From: Sipunculus nudus
Taxonomy: Eukaryota > Annelida > Sipuncula > Golfingiida > Sipunculidae
Reading direction: 5' to 3'
Assembly (NCBI GenBank): GCA_026874595.1
Contig: CM049306.1
Span: forward strand, 89,630,642 to 89,694,641
DNA length: 64,000 nucleotides
Shown: positions 8,343-17,184 of the stretch, one piece after another
Layout of the letters: each line of letters starts with the position of its first letter
How positions within the stretch are numbered: the first letter of the stretch is position 1
The notes under the pieces: model-generated
Seen by the model: only the letters and a program-made list of their open reading frames with translations
Database searches by the model: none
What the model was told of the DNA's origin: nothing
Made by a program: the position numbers and the translations under genes

Positions 8343-11300
8343 TTAATTTACACTAAACCTTGTAATCGCACGCCATCCGCCACTGCACCGGTTATGGAAA
8401 CAATAGTAGACAAGGCTAAACCTCAAGGGAGCATCTAATAATTGCTCACCTTTGGTAGGGCGACGGCGACAGTACCGTTTTAGGTCCTCAGCGTCTTGCG
8501 AGTCCTGTGACACGTAATCGTCCCCTGACATGTCACCCTCTTCTGAGCACGTGTCAACCGGTTCACCTTCGTCCAGATTGAAACCTTTTTGGCGCAAATA
8601 CGTCTCAAGGCCATCCACGGACGCGGTCGGGTGTAGCGAGCAGCGGAGACGCAATCTGCAATCAGAGCGTGTCGTATGGTCGTAGTACACACACGCTGGC
8701 CAGGACGTGTTGTTGTCATTACGCTTACTTGCGGCATGCACCGGGGGAGATATCTGAAATTCGACACAGATACCGTGAGCTCTGACCTCAGCTTCCTGTC
8801 TGGTACCTGCCCAATGCCTGCTGCGTTTTGCATGTATGAAACCTAACCGCAGAAACTCATCCGCGATCTGAAACAAGGGCCTCGGACGTTTGTCGGTCGG
8901 TAAGGTTGAAGCGGCTGGCAATTGAGGACCTGTCAGAAGTGCTTCCAGCATGCAGGGCTTCACGACAATGTTTAACGCTTTCAAAAGGGAGTCACCCGTA
9001 CAAAGAGACAAGTCGGCGGGAGTTGCATGCAGGAGCCGAGGGTGGTTTGTTCCCCAGTGGCACAAAATTAATTGGGCACAGCGAGAAAACTTGTCCTGTT
9101 CGCGCGTGCTTTCAACCACCCGCATAGCCATTTGGTCCACTGCATGTACAGGGGCATCCGGGCCGTTTGTTGGGCAGTTGCGTAAAAATGACGACACAGA
9201 CAAACCCGAGCGTCCACGCTGCTTGATCACCAGACCTCTTTTCAGGTGTTCGTTCGAGTGCATAGCCGGAAACGGGTCCTTGTGCATCAGTCCAACAGTT
9301 GGGTCCAAGTGATTGCGCAGGCACGTTTCGCGCATGACATCCGGGTCGGAACCGTGGCACAGGGTCGGTACCACTGTCAGGGGGTCGAACGGTTGACTAC
9401 CGTCGGCTTTACCGGAATGTGGCATGCGGCACTGGCCCCTGAAGACGGCCATGTCTATAAACCGTTCTAAGTTAGCCTCTTTTCCCAACCTGTGGACCAA
9501 CGGCCGCAAACTCTCATCGGCCCTCAAAAATCCAAAAAGCATGTCTTGATACGAGAGGAAAGCTTCGGCTGATTCGAAACAAACGTTAGGCGGGAGCTGC
9601 ACGACCACCCTGAGCGACCGTGTCCGCTGCAGTTCGGTGAGAGTGCGCAGCAGGTTATCTTCGTCTGCGCTCACGCGACGGTTGTCATCCAACGGTCTCA
9701 TGTTTGCACGGCTTGGTACCTGCGAAGGGTTTTCATCGTACACGGCGCAACACGGGGGCAGCGAGTTTGACATGTATACGAACAACCTGCTTCCAAGTAT
9801 GTCTGGGTGTGTGGCCATGTACGATTCAAGTTCGGATTTTCCATGGGCGCCCTTCGTCAAAACGGAAGCGGCTGCAGATTCTGTGTCCGTTTTCTCTGGT
9901 CCCAGTGCCACACGCACAGACCCCACGAGACCCATGACGGATGTGTACAAAGCCCTCGCAATAGCGTACACTTCTGACAGGGTTGGAGCGTCATATTGAG
10001 TCCTGTATGTCATGTCTACGTCGAACATGACGGAAAACAAACTCAGTACGGGGTCCACTTTCACGTGCAAAGATCCTCCTAACTCGTTCAGGCGCACGGT
10101 GTCGTAATCGGATCGCCCAACCACGCACAAGGCCTGTTTCATGTCCATGTGGTAAAGGTAAGACAGTACATCACACACATGCAGTCCAGGATAAGCCCGT
10201 GCGACAGACATCGCGTACTGGACACGGGCTTCCGCGCCTGTGTCGCTTGGCATTCCACTGACGCGTCTCCTCTCCACTTCCGCGAGGGCTGCCTTCACCC
10301 GTGCGGTAATCCCAGCGTAATCCTTCGAAGCCCTCCATAACCGGCGGTCGGTGCAGACTGGGACGAAACCTCCCGACGTCTTGACGGGGCGCGACAACGC
10401 TGGGAGAAAACGGGCGTAGTTCCTGAACCGACCGCCGTCGCTCCCTTGCTGTAATGCATGTTGGGACACAAATGTAACACAATCCGCAAGTCTCGAAAAA
10501 TGTGGAGACGGGACATCTGTCACATTTCTGTAAACAGCGTTCCAATTTGAAACAGCCAGCTGTTTTAGAGCGTGTTGGTTCTTGATGGACAAGGCTGTGG
10601 TGCGCGTTACACTGCTGTCGTGACCGCCGACAGAATCCAACCCCCAGTGCACGACGGCCGGGTCGTAACGTTTTAGCTTAGCCTGAGCTACGTCAAGGGG
10701 TGTGTCTGAGAACACAGCGCATAGCACATCCCGCATGTACCGTCCCAGCTTGCACCGCTCCAACAGTGGCATCACCTTATCAAGCTGCAAACGAATTTCA
10801 TATTCCGCCTGTCGTTTGCACTGTCGGCAATTGTCCGAGACGGCCAGTGTCCAAATCGCGGGGCACATGGGGTGCACTGGCGGCCGTGTGTAGATGGGGC
10901 TTTGTCCGAATGCTTCCATGATCTTACGCACCACGGTGGCCACGTGGATCCTCATCCACGAAATGTTTGCAATCACGGCCGAGATCGTTTGGTGCTGGCA
11001 CATTTCTACATGCGTGTTGAATCCGTACCACCACCGCACAAACTCCACAAAATGGACGAGCCCCTCGTACCCGTAGTCGTTCGAAGAAGAAAGGCCGTGC
11101 AGGGATCCGTCTTCCAAGGACCGTTCAGTCAGACAGGCATGCATGTCGAAGGGGTTGTGGGCTTTCACGCCTTGCCCTTCCAGCCAGTCTGACCACATCG
11201 CCCACAACTTCACGTTGACAGACATGCTGCCCGCCCCGTCTGCTTTTTGTAGAGGTCGCATGGAGAACACGTGCAGTTGTAGAAGCGCAACGACAGACAC

Positions 11301-12032
11301 GTGGGTGATATCCCTGTGTGTGATTAACGAGGCAAAGGATGAATCCGTGTCGATGGACGCCCTGTGCTGGACATCCCACACACGGTCAATGTACAACCGC
11401 TTACAGAGGGTTTCGTACACGTGTGTGTCAGTGGGGCATTGCGAGGCCGCACCGGAAAGGGCCGGCGGCAGGTAAAAGCGCGACACGTGCTTTAACACGA
11501 AGTGGACGGAACTTGCCTTGCACACCCACCGGCGGATCTCGTCAGACGGATACAGTGAATTGCCAACGATAAAAGTTCTAGGTACATTACGTAGAACTAA
11601 AACGGGAAGCAGTGTTACGGTGCATGCAGCTGTAGCGGTCTGCCCCCGTGGGATCTCATGTTTGTTTGTCAAAATGGCGAAGACGACGTTCACGGGACGG
11701 GCAGGAGACAAACTATTGCACGCACGTGATTCCCCACGCGTTCCCCCTTTTCCCATGTCTCCGTTTGATGACAGGTATGTATTTTCCGCAGCTAAGTGGT
11801 CAAAGAGTAAGAGTGCGCGCCACTGCGGCGGGCTCACGCATGACCTCGTCCACACGTGTTCCGGCCCTTGTCCTTCGCCTTCTGAAATGCCGTCGTACAC
11901 GTCCGGGTACACCGTACTTATTAGAAGATCTGTCAGTTTGGCGTAATGGGCAGGTTTCACCCATACGGTGAGTTCACAGTCAGGATGCCAGCGTGGAAAC
12001 AGTTGCTGGCAGGGGTGCTTCAGCTGTGCCAT
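8343..12032 (-). CDS. DNA helicase-primase, primase subunit (UL52-like)
   Basis: This 1229-residue protein fits the herpesvirus primase that makes RNA primers in a three-part helicase-primase complex. Visible support is an archaeo-eukaryotic-primase-type metal site F-D-V-D-M at about residue 669, strand-rich surroundings, an acidic linker (about 1165-1190), and a C-terminal zinc-like cluster (C-x2-H-x3-C, about 1214-1220) preceded by C/H pairs from about 1105 onward. Family members are about 1000-1200 residues long, so the size fits. The frame is open 30 codons further upstream only from a GTG; the first ATG is at 12032, 24 bases from the start of the divergent neighbour. The minus-strand ATTAAA is at 8246-8251. 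Confidence 0.75.
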   Translation of the reverse strand: MAQLKHPCQQLFPRWHPDCELTVWVKPAHYAKLTDLLISTVYPDVYDGISEGEGQGPEHVWTRSCVSPPQWRALLLFDHLAAENTYLSSNGDMGKGGTRGESRACNSLSPARPVNVVFAILTNKHEIPRGQTATAACTVTLLPVLVLRNVPRTFIVGNSLYPSDEIRRWVCKASSVHFVLKHVSRFYLPPALSGAASQCPTDTHVYETLCKRLYIDRVWDVQHRASIDTDSSFASLITHRDITHVSVVALLQLHVFSMRPLQKADGAGSMSVNVKLWAMWSDWLEGQGVKAHNPFDMHACLTERSLEDGSLHGLSSSNDYGYEGLVHFVEFVRWWYGFNTHVEMCQHQTISAVIANISWMRIHVATVVRKIMEAFGQSPIYTRPPVHPMCPAIWTLAVSDNCRQCKRQAEYEIRLQLDKVMPLLERCKLGRYMRDVLCAVFSDTPLDVAQAKLKRYDPAVVHWGLDSVGGHDSSVTRTTALSIKNQHALKQLAVSNWNAVYRNVTDVPSPHFSRLADCVTFVSQHALQQGSDGGRFRNYARFLPALSRPVKTSGGFVPVCTDRRLWRASKDYAGITARVKAALAEVERRRVSGMPSDTGAEARVQYAMSVARAYPGLHVCDVLSYLYHMDMKQALCVVGRSDYDTVRLNELGGSLHVKVDPVLSLFSVMFDVDMTYRTQYDAPTLSEVYAIARALYTSVMGLVGSVRVALGPEKTDTESAAASVLTKGAHGKSELESYMATHPDILGSRLFVYMSNSLPPCCAVYDENPSQVPSRANMRPLDDNRRVSADEDNLLRTLTELQRTRSLRVVVQLPPNVCFESAEAFLSYQDMLFGFLRADESLRPLVHRLGKEANLERFIDMAVFRGQCRMPHSGKADGSQPFDPLTVVPTLCHGSDPDVMRETCLRNHLDPTVGLMHKDPFPAMHSNEHLKRGLVIKQRGRSGLSVSSFLRNCPTNGPDAPVHAVDQMAMRVVESTREQDKFSRCAQLILCHWGTNHPRLLHATPADLSLCTGDSLLKALNIVVKPCMLEALLTGPQLPAASTLPTDKRPRPLFQIADEFLRLGFIHAKRSRHWAGTRQEAEVRAHGICVEFQISPPVHAASKRNDNNTSWPACVYYDHTTRSDCRLRLRCSLHPTASVDGLETYLRQKGFNLDEGEPVDTCSEEGDMSGDDYVSQDSQDAEDLKRYCRRRPTKGEQLLDAPLRFSLVYYCFHNRCSGGWRAITRFSVN

Positions 12033-12056
12033 TTTCCACTGCGTTTCGTTGTTGCG

Positions 12057-13160
12057 ATGGGAGAAAGTGTCCAGGGTAGGTTTGATAGTTTCACATTCGA
12101 CCTTATGGTCCGGAACAGGCACCCGGGAGGGGATGCGGACCCATGGCTCGAAAGTCTGTACTCGTTGGGTGTTGACGGCTTTCTGGAACTCGCAGACAGT
12201 GTGAACAGGGAGCGTGAAAAGGACGCCGCAGCCGACCGCGTGTCAGACGGTGATTCGGACCTCTCAGCCAGAGACAAGGAGCGCCACGGGGCTCAAGTTG
12301 ATATGTTCAAGCAGCTCTTACACCTGGACGATGTATCACGGGAGGTTGACGAGTGCAACCCTCTCAGCAAGAATTTCGTCGACGCCGCGGTTTACGGACT
12401 GACAGAGTGCGAAAACAACAAACGGAATATAGACGATATGATCAGGGCATTGGAAAGGCGTGTCACAACCTTGCGGGACCTTGTCCAACGTGAAAGCTGG
12501 GAAATACTTGAGGCAAACCGCCGGCACTTTGTACGCGAAGGAGTATCTGCTGCAACCACGGACTGTCCTCCTGGGGCAGCTGCAGAAACGTGGCCCGGGA
12601 CGAAGGACCACCAAGACGACGAGGCCAACTGGAGCGCGGCTAAGCGAGAACTGAGATCAGCCGAGGTGCTTCTGGCTGATGTGAAAAGGCACTCTAAAAA
12701 AGCGTCCGACCGTCAGTCCAACATGTTGAAGACTGTTGTCAGTTCCTACCTGTTGTTCATTAACAAAGCAAAGATGGCTAAACGTGACGAAGCAACGAAA
12801 GTCTGTGTGGACCTGGCAAAAGCTTTATACAGCTCTGAAGGTGACGCAAGCGGGGACGTTGTTCCGGATGCTGAACGTGCAGTCAGTGCAGCCCGCGATA
12901 TAATGAGCCATCAGTTTTTGGCAGAGGCACAGGAAGAAGCTGTGAACACGATGCTAGATGCTAATCTAAAAGGTGCGGTCCCGCTGCCGAGCAGTCGTAT
13001 GAACCTGTGCGCGCCAGATGTAAAAACAAACCGCATGTGTTCGCAAGAATCTCCCGGAGCATCTGATGTATGCGACCCCAGTGGCCAGATTACACAGCCG
13101 CAAAGAGCAGTCAAAAAACATCACGCATGCGCATCATTGCCTGCTGTTCAGCGCTCCTGA
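12057..13160 (+). CDS. Coiled-coil protein of 367 residues, unrecognised
   Basis: The protein is predominantly helical and charged, with long heptad-like stretches (about residues 100-160 and 190-290) and a Ser/Pro-rich tail. It has no membrane segment or enzyme motif. I prefer the ATG at 12057 (GCGATGG context), because the earlier in-frame ATG at 11946 would bury the start of the gene inside the divergent primase gene. The 24-base gap to the primase ATG implies a shared bidirectional promoter. A tegument, scaffold or triplex-associated role is possible but unproven. Confidence 0.75.
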   Translation: MGESVQGRFDSFTFDLMVRNRHPGGDADPWLESLYSLGVDGFLELADSVNREREKDAAADRVSDGDSDLSARDKERHGAQVDMFKQLLHLDDVSREVDECNPLSKNFVDAAVYGLTECENNKRNIDDMIRALERRVTTLRDLVQRESWEILEANRRHFVREGVSAATTDCPPGAAAETWPGTKDHQDDEANWSAAKRELRSAEVLLADVKRHSKKASDRQSNMLKTVVSSYLLFINKAKMAKRDEATKVCVDLAKALYSSEGDASGDVVPDAERAVSAARDIMSHQFLAEAQEEAVNTMLDANLKGAVPLPSSRMNLCAPDVKTNRMCSQESPGASDVCDPSGQITQPQRAVKKHHACASLPAVQRS

Positions 13161-13190
13161 ATGCATCATGTGACCCGCGGTACGTCATGA

Positions 13191-13227
13191 TATATATAAA
13201 AAACCACATTCCATATATAAATATATA
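13191..13227 (+). promoter_or_regulatory. Two AT-rich TATA elements upstream of the kinase/exonuclease gene
   Basis: TATATATAAA at 13191-13200 and TATATAAATATATA at 13214-13227 lie 110-145 bases before the ATG at 13338. They are the strongest TATA-like sequences in this part of the window. Confidence 0.55.
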
Positions 13228-13337
13228 CCGATAACATACGGGTCATGTACCATTCAGGAACACATTCTCAAGGGAGCACGAAGAGAGGGCCGGTGTTCCT
13301 TGCATACGACAAATCCGAACCCGTGATCTTATAGATC

Positions 13338-13649
13338 ATGGACCTCTTGTGCAGAGAAACCATGTCGGATCTCGGTGACACGCCAATTAACCCTCATCGA
13401 AAAGTAGAGCTATTGAAACCTGAAGAACTAAAACGACGGGGCTTAGAGCGTATAGGCAGTGGTACATACGGGCACGTGTACTTACATACGGACACGGACC
13501 ACGTGTTTAAAATATGCCAAACGAAACACGCAAAACACGAGTTAAACATTATGGAACATTTGAGGCGAAAGGTGTCAATGAAGACCTCGTTTTGTTGCAA
13601 GAAAACGCGCGTAAACACAAACTGTTCGCGGACGTGGTGGAGGCTTTGA
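13338..13649 (+). CDS. Protein kinase N-lobe, separated from the rest by a frame change
   Basis: This frame starts with an ATG at 13338 and encodes the glycine-rich loop (G40-S-G-T-Y-G) and the ATP-binding lysine (V-F-K58) of a Ser/Thr protein kinase, then the start of helix C. Beyond about base 13565 the kinase-like sequence continues in the frame that is one base back (the next entry), and this frame ends at 13649 after unconvincing residues. No canonical slippery heptamer and no workable intron is visible in the overlap. The break is therefore either a single-base error in the sequence or a real inactivating change. Confidence 0.7.
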   Translation: MDLLCRETMSDLGDTPINPHRKVELLKPEELKRRGLERIGSGTYGHVYLHTDTDHVFKICQTKHAKHELNIMEHLRRKVSMKTSFCCKKTRVNTNCSRTWWRL

Positions 13650-15961
13650 CAGGGAAGGCCTATCGCATTGGATCAGAAGTGTCGCCGATAACCGAGCTGT
13701 TGGTGTCCCAACGCATGGATATGACGTTGCACACGTTCATGCATTCGTGCCTGTACGACGACGACCTGGCTTGGACGGTCGCGTCTAAAGCGTCCGAAGG
13801 TGTTCTGCACCTGCACGATCTGGGGGTTTTCCATTTTGATCTGTCTGCCAAGAACGTTATGTTGAAAAAAAAATGGTGCATGCCACCCGATGTCAAAATT
13901 ATCGATTTCGGTAACGCCGCATGTCCACAAGAGGACCTGATGCCCAACCACGTCTGCCCTTTCAGCAAACGTCTGTGGGACCCGACCATCTATTGGACAT
14001 CCCGAGCTCCAGAGCTTTTTTCACGGCTGCGCCCCCACCTCACACCCGATGTGGGCAAGAATGCAGACCTGTGGGCCTTAGGTGTCATAATAGTGGGTTT
14101 GCTGCACCATTCGTTAAACAACGAGACGGAACATGTGGGGTTTGCTGTCTACCGCCCTCGGGCGTGCTGGCTGTCAGTTTCAAGTTCCGAGGAAAGACAT
14201 CGAAACGCCGATTACCTGTTTTGGCCGCAATGGCAGGACACAAGACGCGTCTACAGAACCGCAGCAACATGCCGTGAATTCTACCGGGTGAAGGCCACAC
14301 AAGCTGATGCCGCGCTCAGTGTGCAGCAGGCATCTGTCATTGTCAGCGGGTGTCTCCAGCCGTGCTCCAGGTGCCGCGTGGACAAGACGACCTACAGAGA
14401 CATCCGTCGATGTATCGATGGCGGCAGTCCCAGTGATGCTCACGTCACAGCTCCGGGATGCAGGTGTCAAACACAGGATGTGTGGACAGAAAAGTGTCGG
14501 CACAGCGTGCGAGAACCATGCGACCCCCGGTTCCACTCAAATCCTCACGCTGAAGAATGGCGACGCCTCTGCAATACGCTCTCGATGGCTACCACCGCTG
14601 ACCTCAAGCAGACGCTGTCCGCCACAGACGCTGCCACACTTGAGACAGATGTTCCCACAGAAGAAGCACAAGCTCTTTTGAAGGGCGCTCTGGGCAGCCT
14701 TGCCATGCTCACAACAGGCCAGACATCGAACTGGTACTGGTGGTACTGGAGGTTGGGGCGCGTCACAGCATCGCACATGCAAAGGTTCATATGTAAGTCA
14801 CAATCTGTCATGCTCAATAGTTTTTACAAACTATGGAAAACACCCGAAAGCGTCTGTGAAGCTGCACGGTCCTCAGCCGCAGCAGCGACGAACCCTATGG
14901 CACACGGTTTGCTTTTCGAACCGATCGTGATCGACATACTGCGTGACGTGATCGGCTTCGGGCAGCTTAAGAGCACGGGCCTGGTCTTGCACCCTGACCA
15001 GGAGAAGTACCCCATGCTCGGCGTTTCACCTGATGCTGTGTTTGAAGACATGACAGGGTTCATCGAGGTGAAGTGCCATTTCAGTGCAACAAAAGATTGG
15101 TCAAACATGAGCGGTCTAACACACGTGAAGGGATACAACCTGAAGGCGTTTGACAAGTCCTTCAGCCACGTCGGTCTGGACCGGCTGCCGGCCTTTTCAC
15201 GCTTGTGTAAAGAAGAACGAGGCCGTAAGAAACCGTTCGCCGAAAGGAACGTGTACGTTGAGATCGACGCAGACCTCTGCCGTGCGACGGACGAGTCGAT
15301 AGATTGCTTGCAAGCGCTCATTAAGGAAACGCCGCAACTATCGGTACGCCAACACCCCTTTGCGTATCATTACTTGTTTTTGAACATACACAGAGGCTCA
15401 ACGTCCACGTACGTGTTAGACTACACGGTCGAAAACGTGGGGACGGACTGCGGGGACACAGAACGTCACCTGGTGTGCAGTCTTCATCACACGATCACAG
15501 CCCCGTCAGTGGAAGGGCCGTTCTTACTGCCGGACAAACGAAAGTCTCAAACAGAGGTTTCCCCCGTCACATCACTGAAGGACACGGAAGCATCACTCAA
15601 AGCGCCAAACGGCACTAGGAGCAGGGTGATACTCAACCCGCTGCACCCATACGCAGCCCAAGTGATCGGAACATGCGGAGTGATCGCCGCATCAACGGGT
15701 AGGCACGTTATAGACACAGAATCAATCGTCTGCTCGGCTTTCAACGAAAATATCCCAGAAGACCTGCTTGATGACAACGACTGGCACAACATGTGGGTAC
15801 TGGCAGAACATACGCACAAGAAACTGTTCCCTCTGACTGGATTGAGATCACTGCCGAGGTTTCTTGTGTGTACAAACGTGATAGCCACAGACCGGATGGT
15901 AGACAAAATGTTTGATTGTATAAAAGAAAACTACGAGATATGCCACCGGTTAACCAGATGA
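13514..15961 (+). CDS. Protein kinase C-lobe fused to a lambda/YqaJ-type alkaline exonuclease
   Basis: One uninterrupted 815-codon frame carries two enzymes. The kinase part has the catalytic loop (D109 of F-D-L-S-A-K-N) and the D131-F-G metal site, then A-P-E and a C-lobe to about residue 260. A cysteine/proline-rich linker follows. The nuclease part has the G-L-L-F-E469, S-P-D507 and E518-V-K520 residues of the lambda exonuclease/YqaJ fold, to which herpesvirus UL12 belongs. In herpesviruses the UL13 kinase and UL12 nuclease are adjacent genes, so this looks like a fusion of that pair. Separate initiation of the nuclease, for example at M-A-T-T near residue 358, cannot be excluded. AATAAA lies at 16052-16057. 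Confidence 0.8.
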   Translation: MPNETRKTRVKHYGTFEAKGVNEDLVLLQENARKHKLFADVVEALTGKAYRIGSEVSPITELLVSQRMDMTLHTFMHSCLYDDDLAWTVASKASEGVLHLHDLGVFHFDLSAKNVMLKKKWCMPPDVKIIDFGNAACPQEDLMPNHVCPFSKRLWDPTIYWTSRAPELFSRLRPHLTPDVGKNADLWALGVIIVGLLHHSLNNETEHVGFAVYRPRACWLSVSSSEERHRNADYLFWPQWQDTRRVYRTAATCREFYRVKATQADAALSVQQASVIVSGCLQPCSRCRVDKTTYRDIRRCIDGGSPSDAHVTAPGCRCQTQDVWTEKCRHSVREPCDPRFHSNPHAEEWRRLCNTLSMATTADLKQTLSATDAATLETDVPTEEAQALLKGALGSLAMLTTGQTSNWYWWYWRLGRVTASHMQRFICKSQSVMLNSFYKLWKTPESVCEAARSSAAAATNPMAHGLLFEPIVIDILRDVIGFGQLKSTGLVLHPDQEKYPMLGVSPDAVFEDMTGFIEVKCHFSATKDWSNMSGLTHVKGYNLKAFDKSFSHVGLDRLPAFSRLCKEERGRKKPFAERNVYVEIDADLCRATDESIDCLQALIKETPQLSVRQHPFAYHYLFLNIHRGSTSTYVLDYTVENVGTDCGDTERHLVCSLHHTITAPSVEGPFLLPDKRKSQTEVSPVTSLKDTEASLKAPNGTRSRVILNPLHPYAAQVIGTCGVIAASTGRHVIDTESIVCSAFNENIPEDLLDDNDWHNMWVLAEHTHKKLFPLTGLRSLPRFLVCTNVIATDRMVDKMFDCIKENYEICHRLTR

Positions 15962-16313
15962 CATTCGCGCGGTCCGCCGTTACACTGCAACCCCCCCCCC
16001 CCCACCCCACCCCTATTTCACATATATGTTTATGTAAAGTGTTATCACAGAAATAAAGACGGTTTTCATATCGTTGCGTTGGTGTCTTTAGTCTATTATT
16101 ATGTTGTGGTATACACGCACACGCTTTATCTTTTACACATTTAAAGTACATACTGAATCACAGAGGAACATAAATCTTTAATATGAAAACACTATACAAT
16201 ACAGAGCTGTGACGGAGCAAAAAAACAGCATATATGGTACACATTTCGGCGCAGATGATATATAAGTCTGATATATCACACGTGCCAACATTGCAGTTAA
16301 TCATTATACTGTA
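15962..16313 (+). other. Intergenic, convergent 3' ends
   Basis: A C-rich tract runs from about 15990 to 16013. The plus-strand AATAAA is at 16052-16057 and a minus-strand ATTAAA at about 16171-16176 serves the gene below. There are AT-rich patches and no convincing gene. Confidence 0.6.
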
Positions 16314-17159
16314 TCATATGGGCGGCGGTTCCGTCCGATCTTCGCACATGGTCCTGTCGCAAGGATCGTCTGTAATCGGTTCGGGCATATTACGCGCAAG
16401 GTACAGTTCCTCAATTTCTTCATCCAGTTTCATATTTTCACCTTGTCCTCTTCCCTCGCCGTCCTCACCGTCGTCCGATTCTGAATCGCTGGACCACATA
16501 TCTGCGCATGCATCTTTCACGTCGTTCAGCCGCTGTAACCACATCTGCTTTTTTCTCTCCTTTAAGGCACGCCTTTTCTCCTTGTGAACCGTGTTCGTCA
16601 ATCCGCGTTCCATCCGGGTGTTAAAAATACGCCTTTTCACAGGGTCAATAACGTTGCGCCGAACGGCACCGTACAATGCATTTTTCGTCGATCCCGAGTG
16701 ATATACCTCACGCAAGGCTTTTTCTCTAGCAACCTGTTTGTCTGTATGTTCGGTCTGACGGACTTGAGCGGCCGCTCGTGTTGCCATTTCACGTGCACGC
16801 TGCAACTCGTCTTTGTGCATACGGTACCATTCGAGTGTCAGGGCTCTTCCCGTAATCCCGTATTTTCTTTCACTCGCCAGGGCCTTGTGTTCCAATACGT
16901 CCGCTAGGCGTGTGCAAGCGGTCATGCGACAAGCCAAGCGAAATCGGTCATTCAGATCTGCTACCTCTCTGTTGTGACTGACCTCACTGGTCGAGGGTCC
17001 CGGCGACACGGGTTCGCGCACCGTACCTGTGCGTCCACTCCGGATATCGAAAGACATAGTTCTTCTGTACTTGTCACCTTTCTGCGACGGATCGACAACA
17101 CCTGACATGTCCTGATCAGTATCAGTCTTTGCATGCCTCGCGAGAACGTCCGTCGTCAT
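16314..17159 (-). CDS. Highly charged helical protein of 281 residues
   Basis: ATG at 17159. The protein is dominated by Arg, Lys and Glu with long amphipathic helices (about residues 65-210), then an acidic Ser/Asp/Glu stretch (about 220-245) and a short Pro-ended tail. It has no membrane segment or enzyme motif. It stands at the start of a minus-strand block whose other members are membrane proteins. A nucleic-acid-binding or tegument protein is plausible; no family is recognised. Confidence 0.7.
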   Translation of the reverse strand: MTTDVLARHAKTDTDQDMSGVVDPSQKGDKYRRTMSFDIRSGRTGTVREPVSPGPSTSEVSHNREVADLNDRFRLACRMTACTRLADVLEHKALASERKYGITGRALTLEWYRMHKDELQRAREMATRAAAQVRQTEHTDKQVAREKALREVYHSGSTKNALYGAVRRNVIDPVKRRIFNTRMERGLTNTVHKEKRRALKERKKQMWLQRLNDVKDACADMWSSDSESDDGEDGEGRGQGENMKLDEEIEELYLARNMPEPITDDPCDRTMCEDRTEPPPI

Positions 17160-17184
17160 GGTTCATAGCGGTACGTGTATATCA

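Noticed and set aside
11946-12056. Upstream in-frame ATG for the 367-residue coiled-coil gene
   Set aside because: It would overlap the first 87 bases of the divergent primase gene, and the ATG at 12057 has a better context.
13571-13582. A GT...AG intron bridging the kinase frames
   Set aside because: The only nearby GT-AG pair that restores reading would be about 12 bases long, far too short to be spliced.
13570-13605. Programmed -1 frameshift site in the kinase gene
   Set aside because: No heptamer of the X-XXY-YYZ type is in frame here, and no clear downstream pseudoknot was seen. An error or mutation is simpler.
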